A stretch of 64,000 bases of DNA from Serratia bockelmannii (GCF_008011855.1 NZ_VOUX01000033.1:1488001-1552000); one strand, 5' to 3'. Positions 28,518 through 37,567 are shown, counted from the stretch's first letter. Program-made: numbers and translations. The notes: generated from the letters alone by a model not told the origin.

Positions 28518-29399
28518 TTACAGCAAACCGACGCTTTTCAGCGCGCGCTCCACCACCGGGCGGGCGGTTTCACTCAACGGCGTCATCGGCAGACGCAGCG
28601 TATCGGTTGCCATCAATCCCAACGCCTTACAGGCCCACTTCACCGGAATTGGGTTTGCTTCTACAAATAGATCCTGATGCAACGGCATCAAGCGCTGATT
28701 TAAGCGGCGCGCTTCGGCAAACTTGCCCTGCGCCGCCAGCGCGCAAAGTTCCGCCATCTCGCGCGCGGCCACGTTGGCCGTCACGGAAATCACCCCTTTG
28801 CCGCCCAGTTGCATGAAGTCCAGTCCGCTGGCGTCGTCGCCGCTCAGCAAAATGAAATCTTCATCGTCAACCAGCACTTGGATCTGACTAACGCGACTTA
28901 AGTTCCCCGTCGCTTCTTTTACAGCAACAATATTCTTGATTTTCGCCAGCCGAGCGATGGTCGGCGGCAGCATGTCGCAACCGGTGCGCGAAGGCACGTT
29001 GTACAGGATCTGCGGCAGCTCGGTGCTCTCGGCGATCGCCTTGAAGTGCTGATACAGCCCTTCCTGCGTCGGCTTATTGTAGTACGGCGTCACCGTCAGA
29101 CACCCCACCACGCCGGTGTTGGCGAAGCGGGTGGTGAGCGCGATGGCTTCGGCGGTAGCGTTGGCGCCAGTGCCGGCGATCACCGGGATGCGGCCGTCGG
29201 CCAGCTCCAGCGTCTGCAGCACCACGTCAACGTGCTCGTCATGGGCAAGCGTTGCGGACTCGCCGGTGGTCCCTACGGAAACGATCGCCGCGGTGCCACT
29301 GGCTACATGATAATCGATCAATTTTTTCAGGCTCGCGCGATCGACAGCACCTTTGTCGTCCATCGGCGTAACCAGTGCAACAATACTTCCCGTAAACAT
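28518..29399 (-). CDS. dapA: 4-hydroxy-tetrahydrodipicolinate synthase
   Basis: 293 aa from ATG 29399 ([14 protein letters not shown]), matching E. coli DapA; a longer frame to 29426 lacks family support. It has GTTGESATL, the catalytic Tyr in LYNVPSRTG, and the Schiff-base Lys in IVAVKEATG. It condenses pyruvate with aspartate semialdehyde, the first committed lysine/DAP step. It diverges from gcvR as in E. coli. Confidence 0.96.
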   Translation of the reverse strand: MFTGSIVALVTPMDDKGAVDRASLKKLIDYHVASGTAAIVSVGTTGESATLAHDEHVDVVLQTLELADGRIPVIAGTGANATAEAIALTTRFANTGVVGCLTVTPYYNKPTQEGLYQHFKAIAESTELPQILYNVPSRTGCDMLPPTIARLAKIKNIVAVKEATGNLSRVSQIQVLVDDEDFILLSGDDASGLDFMQLGGKGVISVTANVAAREMAELCALAAQGKFAEARRLNQRLMPLHQDLFVEANPIPVKWACKALGLMATDTLRLPMTPLSETARPVVERALKSVGLL

Positions 29400-29545
29400 T
29401 GGCCGTCCCCTCCACAAACAAGTCACTCATGGTACTTTTGCTGCCTATCCAAAAGCAAGCGCACAACCGCGTTGTAAGCGCTTGGCAGGCGGTTTTTTTT
29501 ATGTTTACCATGGTAACCCCATTAAGCACGACAGGAAGCGCTATT

Positions 29546-30115
29546 TTGCCTCAGTCAGACGAACACTATCTCGTGATTACCGCACTCGGCGCCGACCGCC
29601 CCGGAATTGTCAATACCATCACCCGCCACGTCAGCAGTTGCGGATGCAATATCGAAGATAGCCGTCTGGCCATGCTGGGGGAGGAGTTCACGTTTATCAT
29701 GCTGCTGTCCGGCAGCTGGAACGCCATCACCCTGATCGAATCCACCCTGCCGCAAAAAGGCGCGGAGCTGGATCTGCTGATCGTGATGAAGCGCACAAAC
29801 TCGCACGAAAGGCCGCCGATGCCGGCCACGGTATGGGTGCAGGTGGAAGTCAAGGACTCGCCGCATATCATCGAACGCTTTACCGATTTGTTCGACTCCA
29901 GCCAGATGAATATCGCCGAGCTGGTCTCGCGCACGCAGCCGGCGGACGGCGACCTGCCACCGCAGCTGTATATCCAAATCACCGCCCACAGCTCCGGCGA
30001 TCGGGATGCCTCAAATATTGAGCAAGCCTTCCATCGCCTATGTACAGAATTGAACGCGCAAGGCAGTATTAGCGTGGTGAACTATCCACAGCATGATGAG
30101 AAAGATGGAGAGTAG
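29546..30115 (+). CDS. gcvR: Glycine cleavage system transcriptional repressor GcvR
   Basis: 189 aa from a TTG at 29546 with AGGAAG 7 bp upstream; this aligns best with the 190-aa E. coli protein. An ATG at 29510 would add 12 residues but has no ribosome site. Two ACT domains are seen: YLVITALGADRPGIVNTITR at the N-terminus and VWVQVEVKDSPHIIERFTDL in the second half. It antagonises GcvA to repress the glycine cleavage operon when glycine is low. The bcp ATG lies 2 bp after its stop. Confidence 0.93.
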   Translation: MPQSDEHYLVITALGADRPGIVNTITRHVSSCGCNIEDSRLAMLGEEFTFIMLLSGSWNAITLIESTLPQKGAELDLLIVMKRTNSHERPPMPATVWVQVEVKDSPHIIERFTDLFDSSQMNIAELVSRTQPADGDLPPQLYIQITAHSSGDRDASNIEQAFHRLCTELNAQGSISVVNYPQHDEKDGE

Positions 30116-30117
30116 TG

Positions 30118-30582
30118 ATGAGCCCATTGAAAGCCGGTGACACAGCGCCGAAATTTAGTTTGCCTGACCAGGACGGTGAGGAAATTAATTTGGCCGACTT
30201 CCAGGGACAGCGAGTATTGGTCTATTTCTATCCGAAGGCGATGACGCCGGGCTGCACCGTGCAAGCCTGCGGCCTGCGGGACAACATGGACGAATTGAAA
30301 AAGGTCGGCGTCGAAGTGCTGGGCATCAGCACCGACAAACCGGAAAAACTGTCGCGCTTCGCCGAAAAGGAGCTGCTCAACTTCACGCTGTTGTCTGATG
30401 AAGATCATCAGGTATCGCAACAGTTTGGCGTGTGGGGCGAGAAAACCTTCATGGGCAAGACCTACGACGGTATTCACCGCATCAGCTTCCTGATCGACGC
30501 CAACGGCAAGATTGAAAAAGTGTTTGATGATTTCAAAACCACCAATCACCACGACATCGTTCTGAGCTACCTGCAGCAGTAA
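30118..30582 (+). CDS. bcp: Thioredoxin-dependent thiol peroxidase (bacterioferritin comigratory protein)
   Basis: 154 aa from ATG 30118, 2 bp after the gcvR stop. This atypical 2-Cys peroxiredoxin has the peroxidatic Cys in PKAMTPGCTVQACGLRDN (C45-xxxx-C50 pair). It reduces peroxides with thioredoxin in the cytosol. It is coupled to gcvR and followed by the terminator at 30588. Confidence 0.95.
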   Translation: MSPLKAGDTAPKFSLPDQDGEEINLADFQGQRVLVYFYPKAMTPGCTVQACGLRDNMDELKKVGVEVLGISTDKPEKLSRFAEKELLNFTLLSDEDHQVSQQFGVWGEKTFMGKTYDGIHRISFLIDANGKIEKVFDDFKTTNHHDIVLSYLQQ

Positions 30583-30587
30583 TTCTC

Positions 30588-30622
30588 ACGAAGCGCAGCG
30601 GCCTGCTGCGCTTCGTTTCTTC
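30588..30622. terminator. Terminator between converging bcp and perM
   Basis: A 12-bp perfect stem ACGAAGCGCAGC/GCTGCGCTTCGT with a 5-nt loop, followed by a T-rich tail. Confidence 0.85.
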
Positions 30623-30626
30623 CCTG

Positions 30627-31703
30627 TCAGCCGGCCTTGTCTTCCACCTCGACCCGCAGTTCATCGGGCCAGGCGTGAATCACCGCCTTCACCAGCGTCG
30701 CCAGCGGTATGGCGAAAAACACGCCCCAAAAGCCCCACATCCCGCCGAACACGATCACCGCCAGGATAATCACTAGCGGATGCAGGTTGACCGCTTCGGA
30801 GAACAAAATGGGCACCAACAGGTTGCCGTCCAACCCCTGTACCACCAGATAGGCGACGATCAGCGTCCAGAAATCGGCGCCGACGCCCCACTGGAACAGC
30901 GCCACCACCACCACCGGTATGGTGACCAGCACCGCGCCGATGTAGGGGATCAGCACCGAAAAGCCCACCAGCACCGCCAGCAGCAGCGAGTAGCGCATGT
31001 CCAGCACGGCGAACACCAGGTAGGTCGCCACACCGACAATCACCATCTCCAGCACCTTGCCGCGGATATAGTTGGTGATCTGCTGATTCATTTCGTTCCA
31101 GACCTGCCCCGCCAGGCCGCGATTGCGCGGCAGCACGCGGCGCACCGCGTTCAACAGTTGATCTTTGTCCTTCAGCAGGAAGAACATCATCATCGGCACC
31201 AGGATCAGGTAGATAGCCAACGTCAGCAGGCCGACCAGCGACGCCAGCGAGAATTTCACCACCGATTCGCCCATGCCGGACAGCCGGCTGCGCAGGTTTT
31301 CCGCCATCATGTCGATGATGCCGGCATCCACCAGCGCTGGATAACGCTTCGGCAGCGTCGCGGCGAAGTTATAGAACTGGTTGAGCATGCCCGGCAGATC
31401 GCTCATCAGATTGATGCCCTGCTGCCAAGCGGTCGGCGCGACGACAAACACCAGCAGCATGGCAACGCCCGCGAACACCAACAGCATGATGCTCGCCGCC
31501 CAGGTGCGCGAACAGCCGATGCGCTGCAGGCGCGCGGTCGGCCACTCCAGCAGGTACGCCAGCACGATGGCGACCAGCAACGGGGTCAGAATGCCGTGCA
31601 GAAAATAGAGAATGAGGAACCCGGCGACCAGGATCACCAGCAGCGCGATAGCCTGCGGATCGGTGAAGCGGCGGCGGTACCACTGTAATAACATCTCCAG
31701 CAT
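30627..31703 (-). CDS. perM: AI-2E family transporter / putative permease PerM
   Basis: 358 aa from ATG 31703 (MLEMLLQWYRRRFTDP), preceded by GGAG; the longer frame to 31805 has no ribosome site and extends past the family start. It has about eight membrane segments with the family signatures PRNRGLAGQVWNEMNQQITNY (split here in reading: PRNRGLAGQVW and MNQQITNYIRGK) and PYIGAVLVTIPVVVVAL. Members have been linked to AI-2 export or ion antiport; the substrate is uncertain. In E. coli perM is followed by bepA, whereas here about 9.4 kb is inserted between them. Confidence 0.92.
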   Translation of the reverse strand: MLEMLLQWYRRRFTDPQAIALLVILVAGFLILYFLHGILTPLLVAIVLAYLLEWPTARLQRIGCSRTWAASIMLLVFAGVAMLLVFVVAPTAWQQGINLMSDLPGMLNQFYNFAATLPKRYPALVDAGIIDMMAENLRSRLSGMGESVVKFSLASLVGLLTLAIYLILVPMMMFFLLKDKDQLLNAVRRVLPRNRGLAGQVWNEMNQQITNYIRGKVLEMVIVGVATYLVFAVLDMRYSLLLAVLVGFSVLIPYIGAVLVTIPVVVVALFQWGVGADFWTLIVAYLVVQGLDGNLLVPILFSEAVNLHPLVIILAVIVFGGMWGFWGVFFAIPLATLVKAVIHAWPDELRVEVEDKAG

Positions 31704-31911
31704 CAGAGCGGGCTCCTCGAGATTTGGCGGGCGGGCATGGCGATTCCTGTGATGGGCCTGATTAAAGCATAGATAGAACGGGCGCACGCGAGGTGTGCAA
31801 AGCACTCAGAGTACTCAAAGTTCACCATACATCAACAGCGATTTGGCTGATTTTATCGCGCGGGCAGGCGATCGGCGCAACAATCCGCAGACGCGGCGAC
31901 AGGTTCGGTGA

Positions 31912-31931
31912 GCGGCCCCGAACGGGGCCGC
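31912..31931 (-). other. Strong GC hairpin just after the 31-aa ORF
   Basis: GCGGCCCC/GGGGCCGC with a GAAC loop, 6 bp beyond the stop of the small minus-strand ORF at 31938-32033. It lacks a T-run, so it could be a processing or stabilising hairpin rather than a classical terminator. Confidence 0.6.
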
Positions 31932-31937
31932 GGAAGA

Positions 31938-32033
31938 TTACAGCGAGGTACCGATAGAAAGGGGCGAACCGACTGCCAATGCGAACAACAACACACAGCC
32001 AATCGCGATCGCCGCCGCCAGATCATTTTTCAT
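31938..32033 (-). CDS. Candidate 31-aa hydrophobic small protein
   Basis: An ATG at 32033 to TAA at 31938 encodes MKNDLAAAIAIGCVLLFALA then VGSPLSIGTSL. Residues 5-22 form a plausible single membrane span. AGGGGAC lies about 5 bp upstream, and a GC hairpin follows the stop by 6 bp. I do not recognise a named homologue. It could be a small membrane protein or a type I toxin-like peptide. The coding potential is supported by start, ribosome site, hydrophobic pattern and terminator-like hairpin only. Confidence 0.6.
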   Translation of the reverse strand: MKNDLAAAIAIGCVLLFALAVGSPLSIGTSL

Positions 32034-32117
32034 AGTCCCGTCCCCTGATACTTAAACTGGTTATCGTCACGAACTCTGTCGGTTCTTGCGTTGCGGCCTT
32101 TTCTGATGCACGTCATT

Positions 32118-32140
32118 AAAAACCCCCGCCGCAGCGGGGG
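32118..32140 (-). terminator. Leftward rho-independent terminator 1
   Basis: On the minus strand: CCCCCGC/GCGGGGG with a 4-nt loop, then TTTTT. No coding gene ends just upstream of it on that strand, so the transcript it ends is unknown, possibly a small RNA. Confidence 0.75.
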
Positions 32141-32281
32141 AGAAAACGTTCTGGTGCATCAAGTGTTACAAGGAGGTCATGAGGGATTGCTAACCCTAAA
32201 TGACTATTTCAAGCTAGGATTATTCTCAGAGCATGGCAAGCGATCGCGTCGAGGTTATCCGCACTTTGAGATAAACCTCAT

Positions 32282-32307
32282 AAAAAAATCCCGCACGGCA
32301 GCGGGAT
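32282..32307 (-). terminator. Leftward rho-independent terminator 2
   Basis: On the minus strand: ATCCCGC/GCGGGAT with a 6-nt loop, then seven T. It lies 142 bp before the similar terminator at 32118. Again no protein gene ends here, since the nearest minus-strand gene stops at 32840. Confidence 0.75.
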
Positions 32308-32349
32308 GAAGGGATGATAACGTCATGAATTTTTTATGCGGACAATGAG

Positions 32350-32381
32350 GCGGTATTGTCGTCATTTGGCGACAATACCGC
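32350..32381. repeat. 12-bp perfect inverted repeat
   Basis: GCGGTATTGTCG (32350-32361) and CGACAATACCGC (32370-32381) around an 8-nt spacer, with no T-run. It lies within the 522-bp interval 32034-32555, which otherwise contains only the two leftward terminators. It may be an RNA hairpin of an unannotated small RNA or a protein-binding site. Confidence 0.7.
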
Positions 32382-32555
32382 GCCGGCACGGTGGTCACAA
32401 GGGAAATTTGACCACGGTGAGGAAATCAGAATTTCGCCAATGCCCGCGGTCGTGCGCCAGTCAGCATCAACGAAAAAATGAGATTTTCATCAGACAGCCG
32501 TCGGGAAAAAACCGGTAGCATGGCCGATATCATCCCAAACGCCGTAGGGGGAAAG

Positions 32556-32771
32556 ATGAACAGCAAACCGTGTGAATTTGATGAAGCCATCTGTCTGGCG
32601 ATCGGGCGTGGCGTTTGCGAAGTCGTGAAGATAGGGGATGAAATCAGCGTCTTCTCCCTGTTGGAAGCTATCGAGTGTTTCATCGAACGACAGGCGCTCA
32701 GCGAAAGCGAAATCGCGGCGGCGGACGACGCGCTGGATTTGATCAGCGTCCTCACCCATCGGTCATGCTGA
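32556..32771 (+). CDS. Small hypothetical protein (71 aa)
   Basis: ATG 32556 has a GGGGGAAAG site immediately upstream, which favours it over in-frame starts at 32478 and 32520. The product is acidic and probably all-helical (FDEAICLAIGRGVCEV, ISVFSLLEAIECFIERQALS, EIAAADDALDLI). The layout faintly recalls the small FumD/DUF2767-type proteins of enterobacteria, but I cannot support that identity. It converges on the TonB receptor gene. Confidence 0.6.
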   Translation: MNSKPCEFDEAICLAIGRGVCEVVKIGDEISVFSLLEAIECFIERQALSESEIAAADDALDLISVLTHRSC

Positions 32772-32839
32772 AAAGCACCCCCCGGTGGTGAAGGAGCCGG
32801 CGCCCCATCGCATGTGGGCCGCCGTCGTTTCCGTTTCGA

Positions 32840-35035
32840 TTAGAAGTCGTAAGTTACCGACGCTTTCAGCGTCCTCGCCTGTCCCTGGAAGACGTAAGTG
32901 CCATTGCTTTCTACGCCGGACCAATACTTCTCATTCGTGACGTTGTCCAACCCCACACGCCATACCAGCGTATTTTGATCCTCATTCAAACGCATGCGAT
33001 AGCGAAGGCCGAGATCCAGGGTCGTGAAACTATCGAGCTTTTTGGTATTGGCGGAGTCGGCATATTGCGAACCGGTATGCCGCACTTTCGCCGTTGCAGT
33101 CAGGCCATCGACCGGCTTGATGTCGTACTCCGCTCCCAGCACCGCGTAGAAGTGCGCTACGCCGATCGCGTCTTTGCCATCGTTACGACCGCCCTGGGTT
33201 TTGGTCAACTCGGGCGAAAGCCAGGTAGCACTGCCGTTGAGGCGCAGGCCGAATGCCGGTTCGCCGAACACATTCAACTCCACGCCGCGGTTGCGTTGTT
33301 CGCCGTTCAAGGTGTAGTAGTTGTTGCTGTCGATCATGGTGGCCGGCTTTTTGATTTCAAACAGCGCCAACGAGCCACCCACGCGTTCGAAATCAACTTT
33401 CACGCCCACTTCATTTTGCTTGGAACGGGCGATACCGGTACTCTGCCCGAAGTTAGCCGCCTCTTTCGGCGCAATGCCGCCAGGCTGCAACGCCTCGGTA
33501 TGGTTGGCATAAAGCGACACCGTTTCCCACGGCTTATAGACCAGCCCGAACGTCGGCATCCAGCGGCTTTGCGTATAACGGGAGGCGGTATCCTCCAGGC
33601 CGGTGGCATTGCTGTAATTACGCACCACCACTTTCTGATGACGCGCGGCCGCCGTTAACAACACCCGGTCGCCGAAAAAGCCCAGCGTATCGCTGAACAA
33701 CCAGCCCTGCGTCCGGTTGCGCGCCGTGGTCAGCGGATCGCTGTAGTTGCCGCCGAAATAGGCGTTGTCCGGTATTGCGACATCATGGTTATCGTAGATA
33801 TTGGTCGTCGGATTGTTGGCAGACATGCGCCACGCGGTTTTGTCGCGTTTAATCTGCGCGGAATAGCCGACGTTGACCCGGTGCGAAACCGCCCAGGTCG
33901 TGAACTTGCCCTCAAGCCCCGCCATGCCGCTGAAAGCGTCGATGATGCGATTGGTGTCCAGGCGCCCAACCGTGGCGTCGCCGTTGGCGTTGATGAGCTT
34001 CGGTGCGCTGTAAACGCCGGTTTCATGGCCGTGCTGCGCGCCCAATCCGGCATAGGCCTTCCAGTCGCGGGTTAAATCATATTCCGCTTTCGCCATGCCA
34101 AATTCGTTCTCGATATCACTGTAGCCCCACTTCTGACTGTAATTTTTACGGGTGTCAGGCACCGCGGGTACCACATCGATGCCGCTGATGTTGACCCCCA
34201 TCGTTCCGCCATGGAAGGTCTTTTTCTGATAACCGAAGTCCAACGATGAACGGAAACGATCGCCGCGATAGTCCAGCCCGACCGATGCCAGCGTAGTGCG
34301 CCGCTTATCATCCTCAACCGCCGTTTCCCCCTCTCGGTGTACCAGGTTGACGCGAGCGCCAAACTGGTTGTCGTCACCGAAACGGCGGCCCAGATCCAGC
34401 TTGCCGCCCACCTGAGAATCGGAGGTGTAGTCGAGGCCGATCTGAGTGGTCGGCGTTTCTTCCGCCCGTTTCGGTTCAAGATTGATCATGCCGCCAACGC
34501 CGCTGGAAGCCAGGCCGTTCAGCAAGGCGTTCGCCCCTTTGAAGATCTCTACCCGCTCCAGCATCTGGGTATCCATCACCTGACGCGGTACCACGCCCGG
34601 CAGCCCGCCCATCGTCATGTCGTCACCGTCCAGTGAGAAACCGCGGATGCGATAGGTTTCGGCGAAGTTACCGTATCCCTGCACCGCCTGCACACCCGCG
34701 TCGTTGCTGACCACGTCGGCGATGGTCTTCGCCTGCTGATCCTGTACCAGCTTCGCGGTATATCCTATGACGTTGAACGGAACATCCATTGCTTTCTGTT
34801 CTCCCAACATCCCCAGGCGGCCGCCGTGGGCAACCTGTCCATCCAGGTAGGCGGGAACCAAATCATTGCCGCCGGAGTTGAAATCGGCGTGTTTTTCGGC
34901 CCGGACGACCAGGGTGTCCTCCCGGTTTTTCTTGGCGTCGCCGTCTGCGGCCAGCGCTCCCTGGCTCATCGCGCCGATGGCCAGCGCCAACAGCGTTTTA
35001 CGTAAAGGGGAATTCGTTGTACTGGTGTTGTGCAT
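32840..35035 (-). CDS. TonB-dependent siderophore receptor (ferrichrome/FcuA-like)
   Basis: 731 aa with a signal peptide ending near GAMSQGALA-AD (about residue 29). A TonB-box-like DTLVVRA at about 40-46 leads into a plug domain (DVPFNVIGYTAKLVQDQQAK, then YRIRGFSLDGDDMTMGGLPG) and a 22-strand barrel ending in the terminal aromatic motif SVTYDF. It most resembles hydroxamate-type receptors such as FcuA. It is the second gene of an operon with the YncE-like lipoprotein gene 56 bp upstream, a pairing that mirrors E. coli yncD/yncE. Ligand not determinable here. Confidence 0.9.
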   Translation of the reverse strand: MHNTSTTNSPLRKTLLALAIGAMSQGALAADGDAKKNREDTLVVRAEKHADFNSGGNDLVPAYLDGQVAHGGRLGMLGEQKAMDVPFNVIGYTAKLVQDQQAKTIADVVSNDAGVQAVQGYGNFAETYRIRGFSLDGDDMTMGGLPGVVPRQVMDTQMLERVEIFKGANALLNGLASSGVGGMINLEPKRAEETPTTQIGLDYTSDSQVGGKLDLGRRFGDDNQFGARVNLVHREGETAVEDDKRRTTLASVGLDYRGDRFRSSLDFGYQKKTFHGGTMGVNISGIDVVPAVPDTRKNYSQKWGYSDIENEFGMAKAEYDLTRDWKAYAGLGAQHGHETGVYSAPKLINANGDATVGRLDTNRIIDAFSGMAGLEGKFTTWAVSHRVNVGYSAQIKRDKTAWRMSANNPTTNIYDNHDVAIPDNAYFGGNYSDPLTTARNRTQGWLFSDTLGFFGDRVLLTAAARHQKVVVRNYSNATGLEDTASRYTQSRWMPTFGLVYKPWETVSLYANHTEALQPGGIAPKEAANFGQSTGIARSKQNEVGVKVDFERVGGSLALFEIKKPATMIDSNNYYTLNGEQRNRGVELNVFGEPAFGLRLNGSATWLSPELTKTQGGRNDGKDAIGVAHFYAVLGAEYDIKPVDGLTATAKVRHTGSQYADSANTKKLDSFTTLDLGLRYRMRLNEDQNTLVWRVGLDNVTNEKYWSGVESNGTYVFQGQARTLKASVTYDF

Positions 35036-35091
35036 AATTCACTCATGAATGAGGATAAAAGTTAAATGGCCCTTTGCCGGGCCGATAGGGC

Positions 35092-36174
35092 TTATTTATT
35101 CAATGCGATGCGAACCACGCTGTCCGGCCCCTGAGTGGAATGATCTTTGTTAAACGGTTGTTTGACAGTAACGAACAATGTCTGACCGTCTGCCGACAAC
35201 AGCAAGCTGTTTGGATTCGGCGGCAGCGCCCAGCGCTGTTTCACCGCATAGGTCGTCGCATCCAGGCTCAGTACATTGCCGGATTCACGCTGCGAGATAT
35301 AAATTTCGTTGCGCCGTGAATTGAAAACGACAGCCAAAGAGTCGCCCACATCAAGCCGCTTCAATAACTTCCCGGTGTGAATATCCAAGACCAGCGTGGT
35401 CTTCGCCTTGGAGTTGTCAGTGACGAACAAACGGCCGGTAGCCTCGTCCTCCGCCATATTGAGCAGCAGTGCGGGTTGGTCTCCCAACGGTTTCCAGCGT
35501 TTTTCGATGCGATTGGAACGCGGGTTGATCACCAGGATCTCGCCGCTGCCATTGGCGGCATACACGCGTTGGGTCTGTTCGGAGTAATGCAGGCCGGTCA
35601 TCCATTTGCCGGTATTTTTAATGCGCGTTTTCAGCTTGAGCGATTCGGCGTCAACCACCCAAATTTGCGCCGGATCGGCGACCGCCCCCACATACAGCGT
35701 GTTGTTGTGAGCCAGAATTTGGCGCGCACCATACGGTAACCCTTTCTCATTGCGCTCGCTGAACAGCAAACGCCCTTTCACCTTACCATCGGCGGCGCCG
35801 ATTGCGCTGATACCGCCATCCAGCGAATTGCTGACGTAAAGGGTTTTCCCATCCGCAGAGGCCTGCATGGCGAAATTTTTCAGATCGGTATGCGTTGTGC
35901 CAAGGGTTTTCAGAGTATTGGCGTCCAACTTATAGACCACGCCGCCCTGCACATCTTTAAAACTTTCGGCGCTGGCGACGTACAGCGCATCTCCCCCTGG
36001 CGTCAGCGCCATTTCATACAAGCCATAAGCCAGTTGGCGTTTGACGACGCTGTCGGATTGCGCCGCTGGCGCGAGAGGTTGCACAGCAGGAGAAGAGGAA
36101 GTGGTTTGATGCGGCGCGCAGCCGCTTAGCGCCATACCCGTCAGCAGGGCGAGCACAGAGACTTTCATTTTCAT
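35092..36174 (-). CDS. YncE-like beta-propeller lipoprotein
   Basis: 360 aa from ATG 36174 with AAGGA 8 bp upstream. The lipoprotein signal LTGMALSGCAP puts the lipidated Cys at residue 19. The remainder is a repeating YVTN/NHL-type beta-propeller (GGDALYVAS, DGKTLYVSN, TLYVGAV, RVYAANG, RLFVTDN, EIYISQR, QTLFVTV), about seven blades. E. coli YncE is iron-regulated and beside a TonB receptor gene, and this gene is likewise upstream of one. Unlike YncE, it is predicted to be lipid-anchored. Confidence 0.85.
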   Translation of the reverse strand: MKMKVSVLALLTGMALSGCAPHQTTSSSPAVQPLAPAAQSDSVVKRQLAYGLYEMALTPGGDALYVASAESFKDVQGGVVYKLDANTLKTLGTTHTDLKNFAMQASADGKTLYVSNSLDGGISAIGAADGKVKGRLLFSERNEKGLPYGARQILAHNNTLYVGAVADPAQIWVVDAESLKLKTRIKNTGKWMTGLHYSEQTQRVYAANGSGEILVINPRSNRIEKRWKPLGDQPALLLNMAEDEATGRLFVTDNSKAKTTLVLDIHTGKLLKRLDVGDSLAVVFNSRRNEIYISQRESGNVLSLDATTYAVKQRWALPPNPNSLLLSADGQTLFVTVKQPFNKDHSTQGPDSVVRIALNK

Positions 36175-36234
36175 CGGGGAAATCCTTGACCATTTAAAAC
36201 GTCGTTAACGGGGCTCTGCAGTTTAGTTTTAAGC

Positions 36235-36251
36235 TTTCTCATAACGAGAAA
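36235..36251. repeat. Small inverted repeat upstream of the yncE-like/TonB-receptor operon
   Basis: TTTCTC-ATAAC-GAGAAA, 61 bp upstream of the operon start codon, positioned where an operator could sit. The binding protein is unknown. Confidence 0.45.
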
Positions 36252-36343
36252 TGAGCGCCACCGCGCGTCTCAGTGTTTCCCTGTGAATCAACTATCACGC
36301 TAATGCAGGCTAATAACTCCTTCATGTGCCCGCGAACAACAAA

Positions 36344-36362
36344 GAGAATGAGAAACATACTC
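36344..36362. promoter_or_regulatory. Candidate Fur box
   Basis: GAGAATGAGAAACATACTC matches the 19-bp Fur consensus at 14 positions by hand alignment, and overlaps an AATGAG/CTCATT inverted repeat (36347-36365). It lies 170 bp upstream of the iron-receptor operon, in the 389-bp region 36175-36563. Apart from this and the repeat at 36235, I see nothing else in that interval. Iron control is expected for this kind of operon. Confidence 0.35.
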
Positions 36363-36563
36363 ATTATTATTTACGCAATCAAGCGTAATTATTTTCCTTC
36401 GCTCTCTAAAAGTCATGTCGGTATCTCGTATTATCAAAGCCAATACGTCAGCTATCGATCGCGGTGCGGGCATGATTCTCTCGCCTTACACCGTCGAGAG
36501 ACTGCCTCACCCTGCGTACAGACACTTAACAGCAAACAAGCAGACAACAGGAGAAGCCCCCTC

Positions 36564-37016
36564 ATGACAACCCCTGCCCCACGGGAGTGGCGGCGTGCGG
36601 ACTATCTCGTCAGCACCGAGCCCGCCCTGCTGGATCTCGATGCCATCCATGCATTTCTGACCCGTTCGTCGTGGGCGGAGGGCATTGATAAGGAGACCGT
36701 TCGCCAGTCCCTCACCCACAGCCTGTGCTTCGGTTTGTATCACGGCACCAGACAAATCGGTTTCGCCCGGCTGGTCACCGATTACGCCACTTTCGGCTAT
36801 CTGTGCGACGTGTACGTGTTGGAGACGCATCAAAAAAGCGGACTGGGTTTGTGGCTGGCGGAATGTTGCCAGGCCCATCCGTTGATGGCGACGCTGCGGC
36901 GAGTCATGCTGGTCACCAGCACCGCCCCCTGGCTCTATGAAAAAGTGGGGTATAGCGCCATCAACCGACCCGATTTTGTTTGGCAGATCGCCCGGCCGGA
37001 CATCTACCGACGTTAA
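36564..37016 (+). CDS. GNAT-family N-acetyltransferase
   Basis: 150 aa from ATG 36564 with AGGAG upstream; the longer in-frame extension to 36273 is low-complexity, AT-rich and unsupported. Family features are IGFARLVTDYATFGYLCDVY (central beta strands), THQKSGLGLWL (acetyl-CoA loop) and WLYEKVGYSAI. Substrate unknown; the layout matches small stand-alone acetyltransferases common in enterobacteria. Confidence 0.85.
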   Translation: MTTPAPREWRRADYLVSTEPALLDLDAIHAFLTRSSWAEGIDKETVRQSLTHSLCFGLYHGTRQIGFARLVTDYATFGYLCDVYVLETHQKSGLGLWLAECCQAHPLMATLRRVMLVTSTAPWLYEKVGYSAINRPDFVWQIARPDIYRR

Positions 37017-37130
37017 TTTTTCAGCAAGGCCGCCCCGGTTCACACTCTTTCTGCGTAACATTGGCAATCGCGGCGGTTAAAGCCCATGCTGGCGACAAAT
37101 TTTACCGTTTGCCCCTTTCAAGGAGAATCT

Positions 37131-37559
37131 ATGCCCGTTTCAGCCCGTAACCAGTTAGCCGGTACCGTGTCCGCCGTCGCCAAAGGCGCCGTCAATGACG
37201 AAGTGGAGATCGCTTTGCAGGGCGGTGAAAAACTGGTGGCCATCGTCACGGTTCAAAGCCAGCAGTCGTTGGGATTAACCGCCGGCAAAGAGGCCGTCGC
37301 GCTGATTAAAGCGCCGTGGGTGATCCTGGCGACGGAGGATTGCGGTTTGCGTTTTTCCGCCCGCAACCAGTTTGCCGGGGAAGTGATTGCGGTTGAGCAC
37401 GGCGCGGTCAACAGCACCGTGCACCTCAAAGCAGATGCCGGTTTTGTGCTGACGTCGGTGATCACCAATGAAAGCCTGCAGGAGATGGCGCTGAAGAACG
37501 GTTCGCGCGCCATCGCCCTGATCAAAGCCTCATCGGTGCTGCTCGCCGTCAGAGCCTGA
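37131..37559 (+). CDS. Molybdate-binding di-Mop (TOBE) protein
   Basis: 142 aa from ATG 37131, with AAGGAG 5 bp upstream. Two tandem Mop domains are clear: SARNQLAGTVSAVAKGAVND at residues 3-22 and SARNQFAGEVIAVEHGAVNS at about 75-94, each ending in an ALIKA segment. Such proteins bind molybdate/tungstate as oligomers and serve storage or delivery (molbindin type). No mod transport genes are adjacent. Confidence 0.9.
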   Translation: MPVSARNQLAGTVSAVAKGAVNDEVEIALQGGEKLVAIVTVQSQQSLGLTAGKEAVALIKAPWVILATEDCGLRFSARNQFAGEVIAVEHGAVNSTVHLKADAGFVLTSVITNESLQEMALKNGSRAIALIKASSVLLAVRA

Positions 37560-37567
37560 TACCGCCT

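Noticed and set aside
32091-32309. 72-aa plus-strand frame
   Set aside because: Runs through two leftward terminator hairpins and ends without any domain or ribosome site; more likely non-coding.
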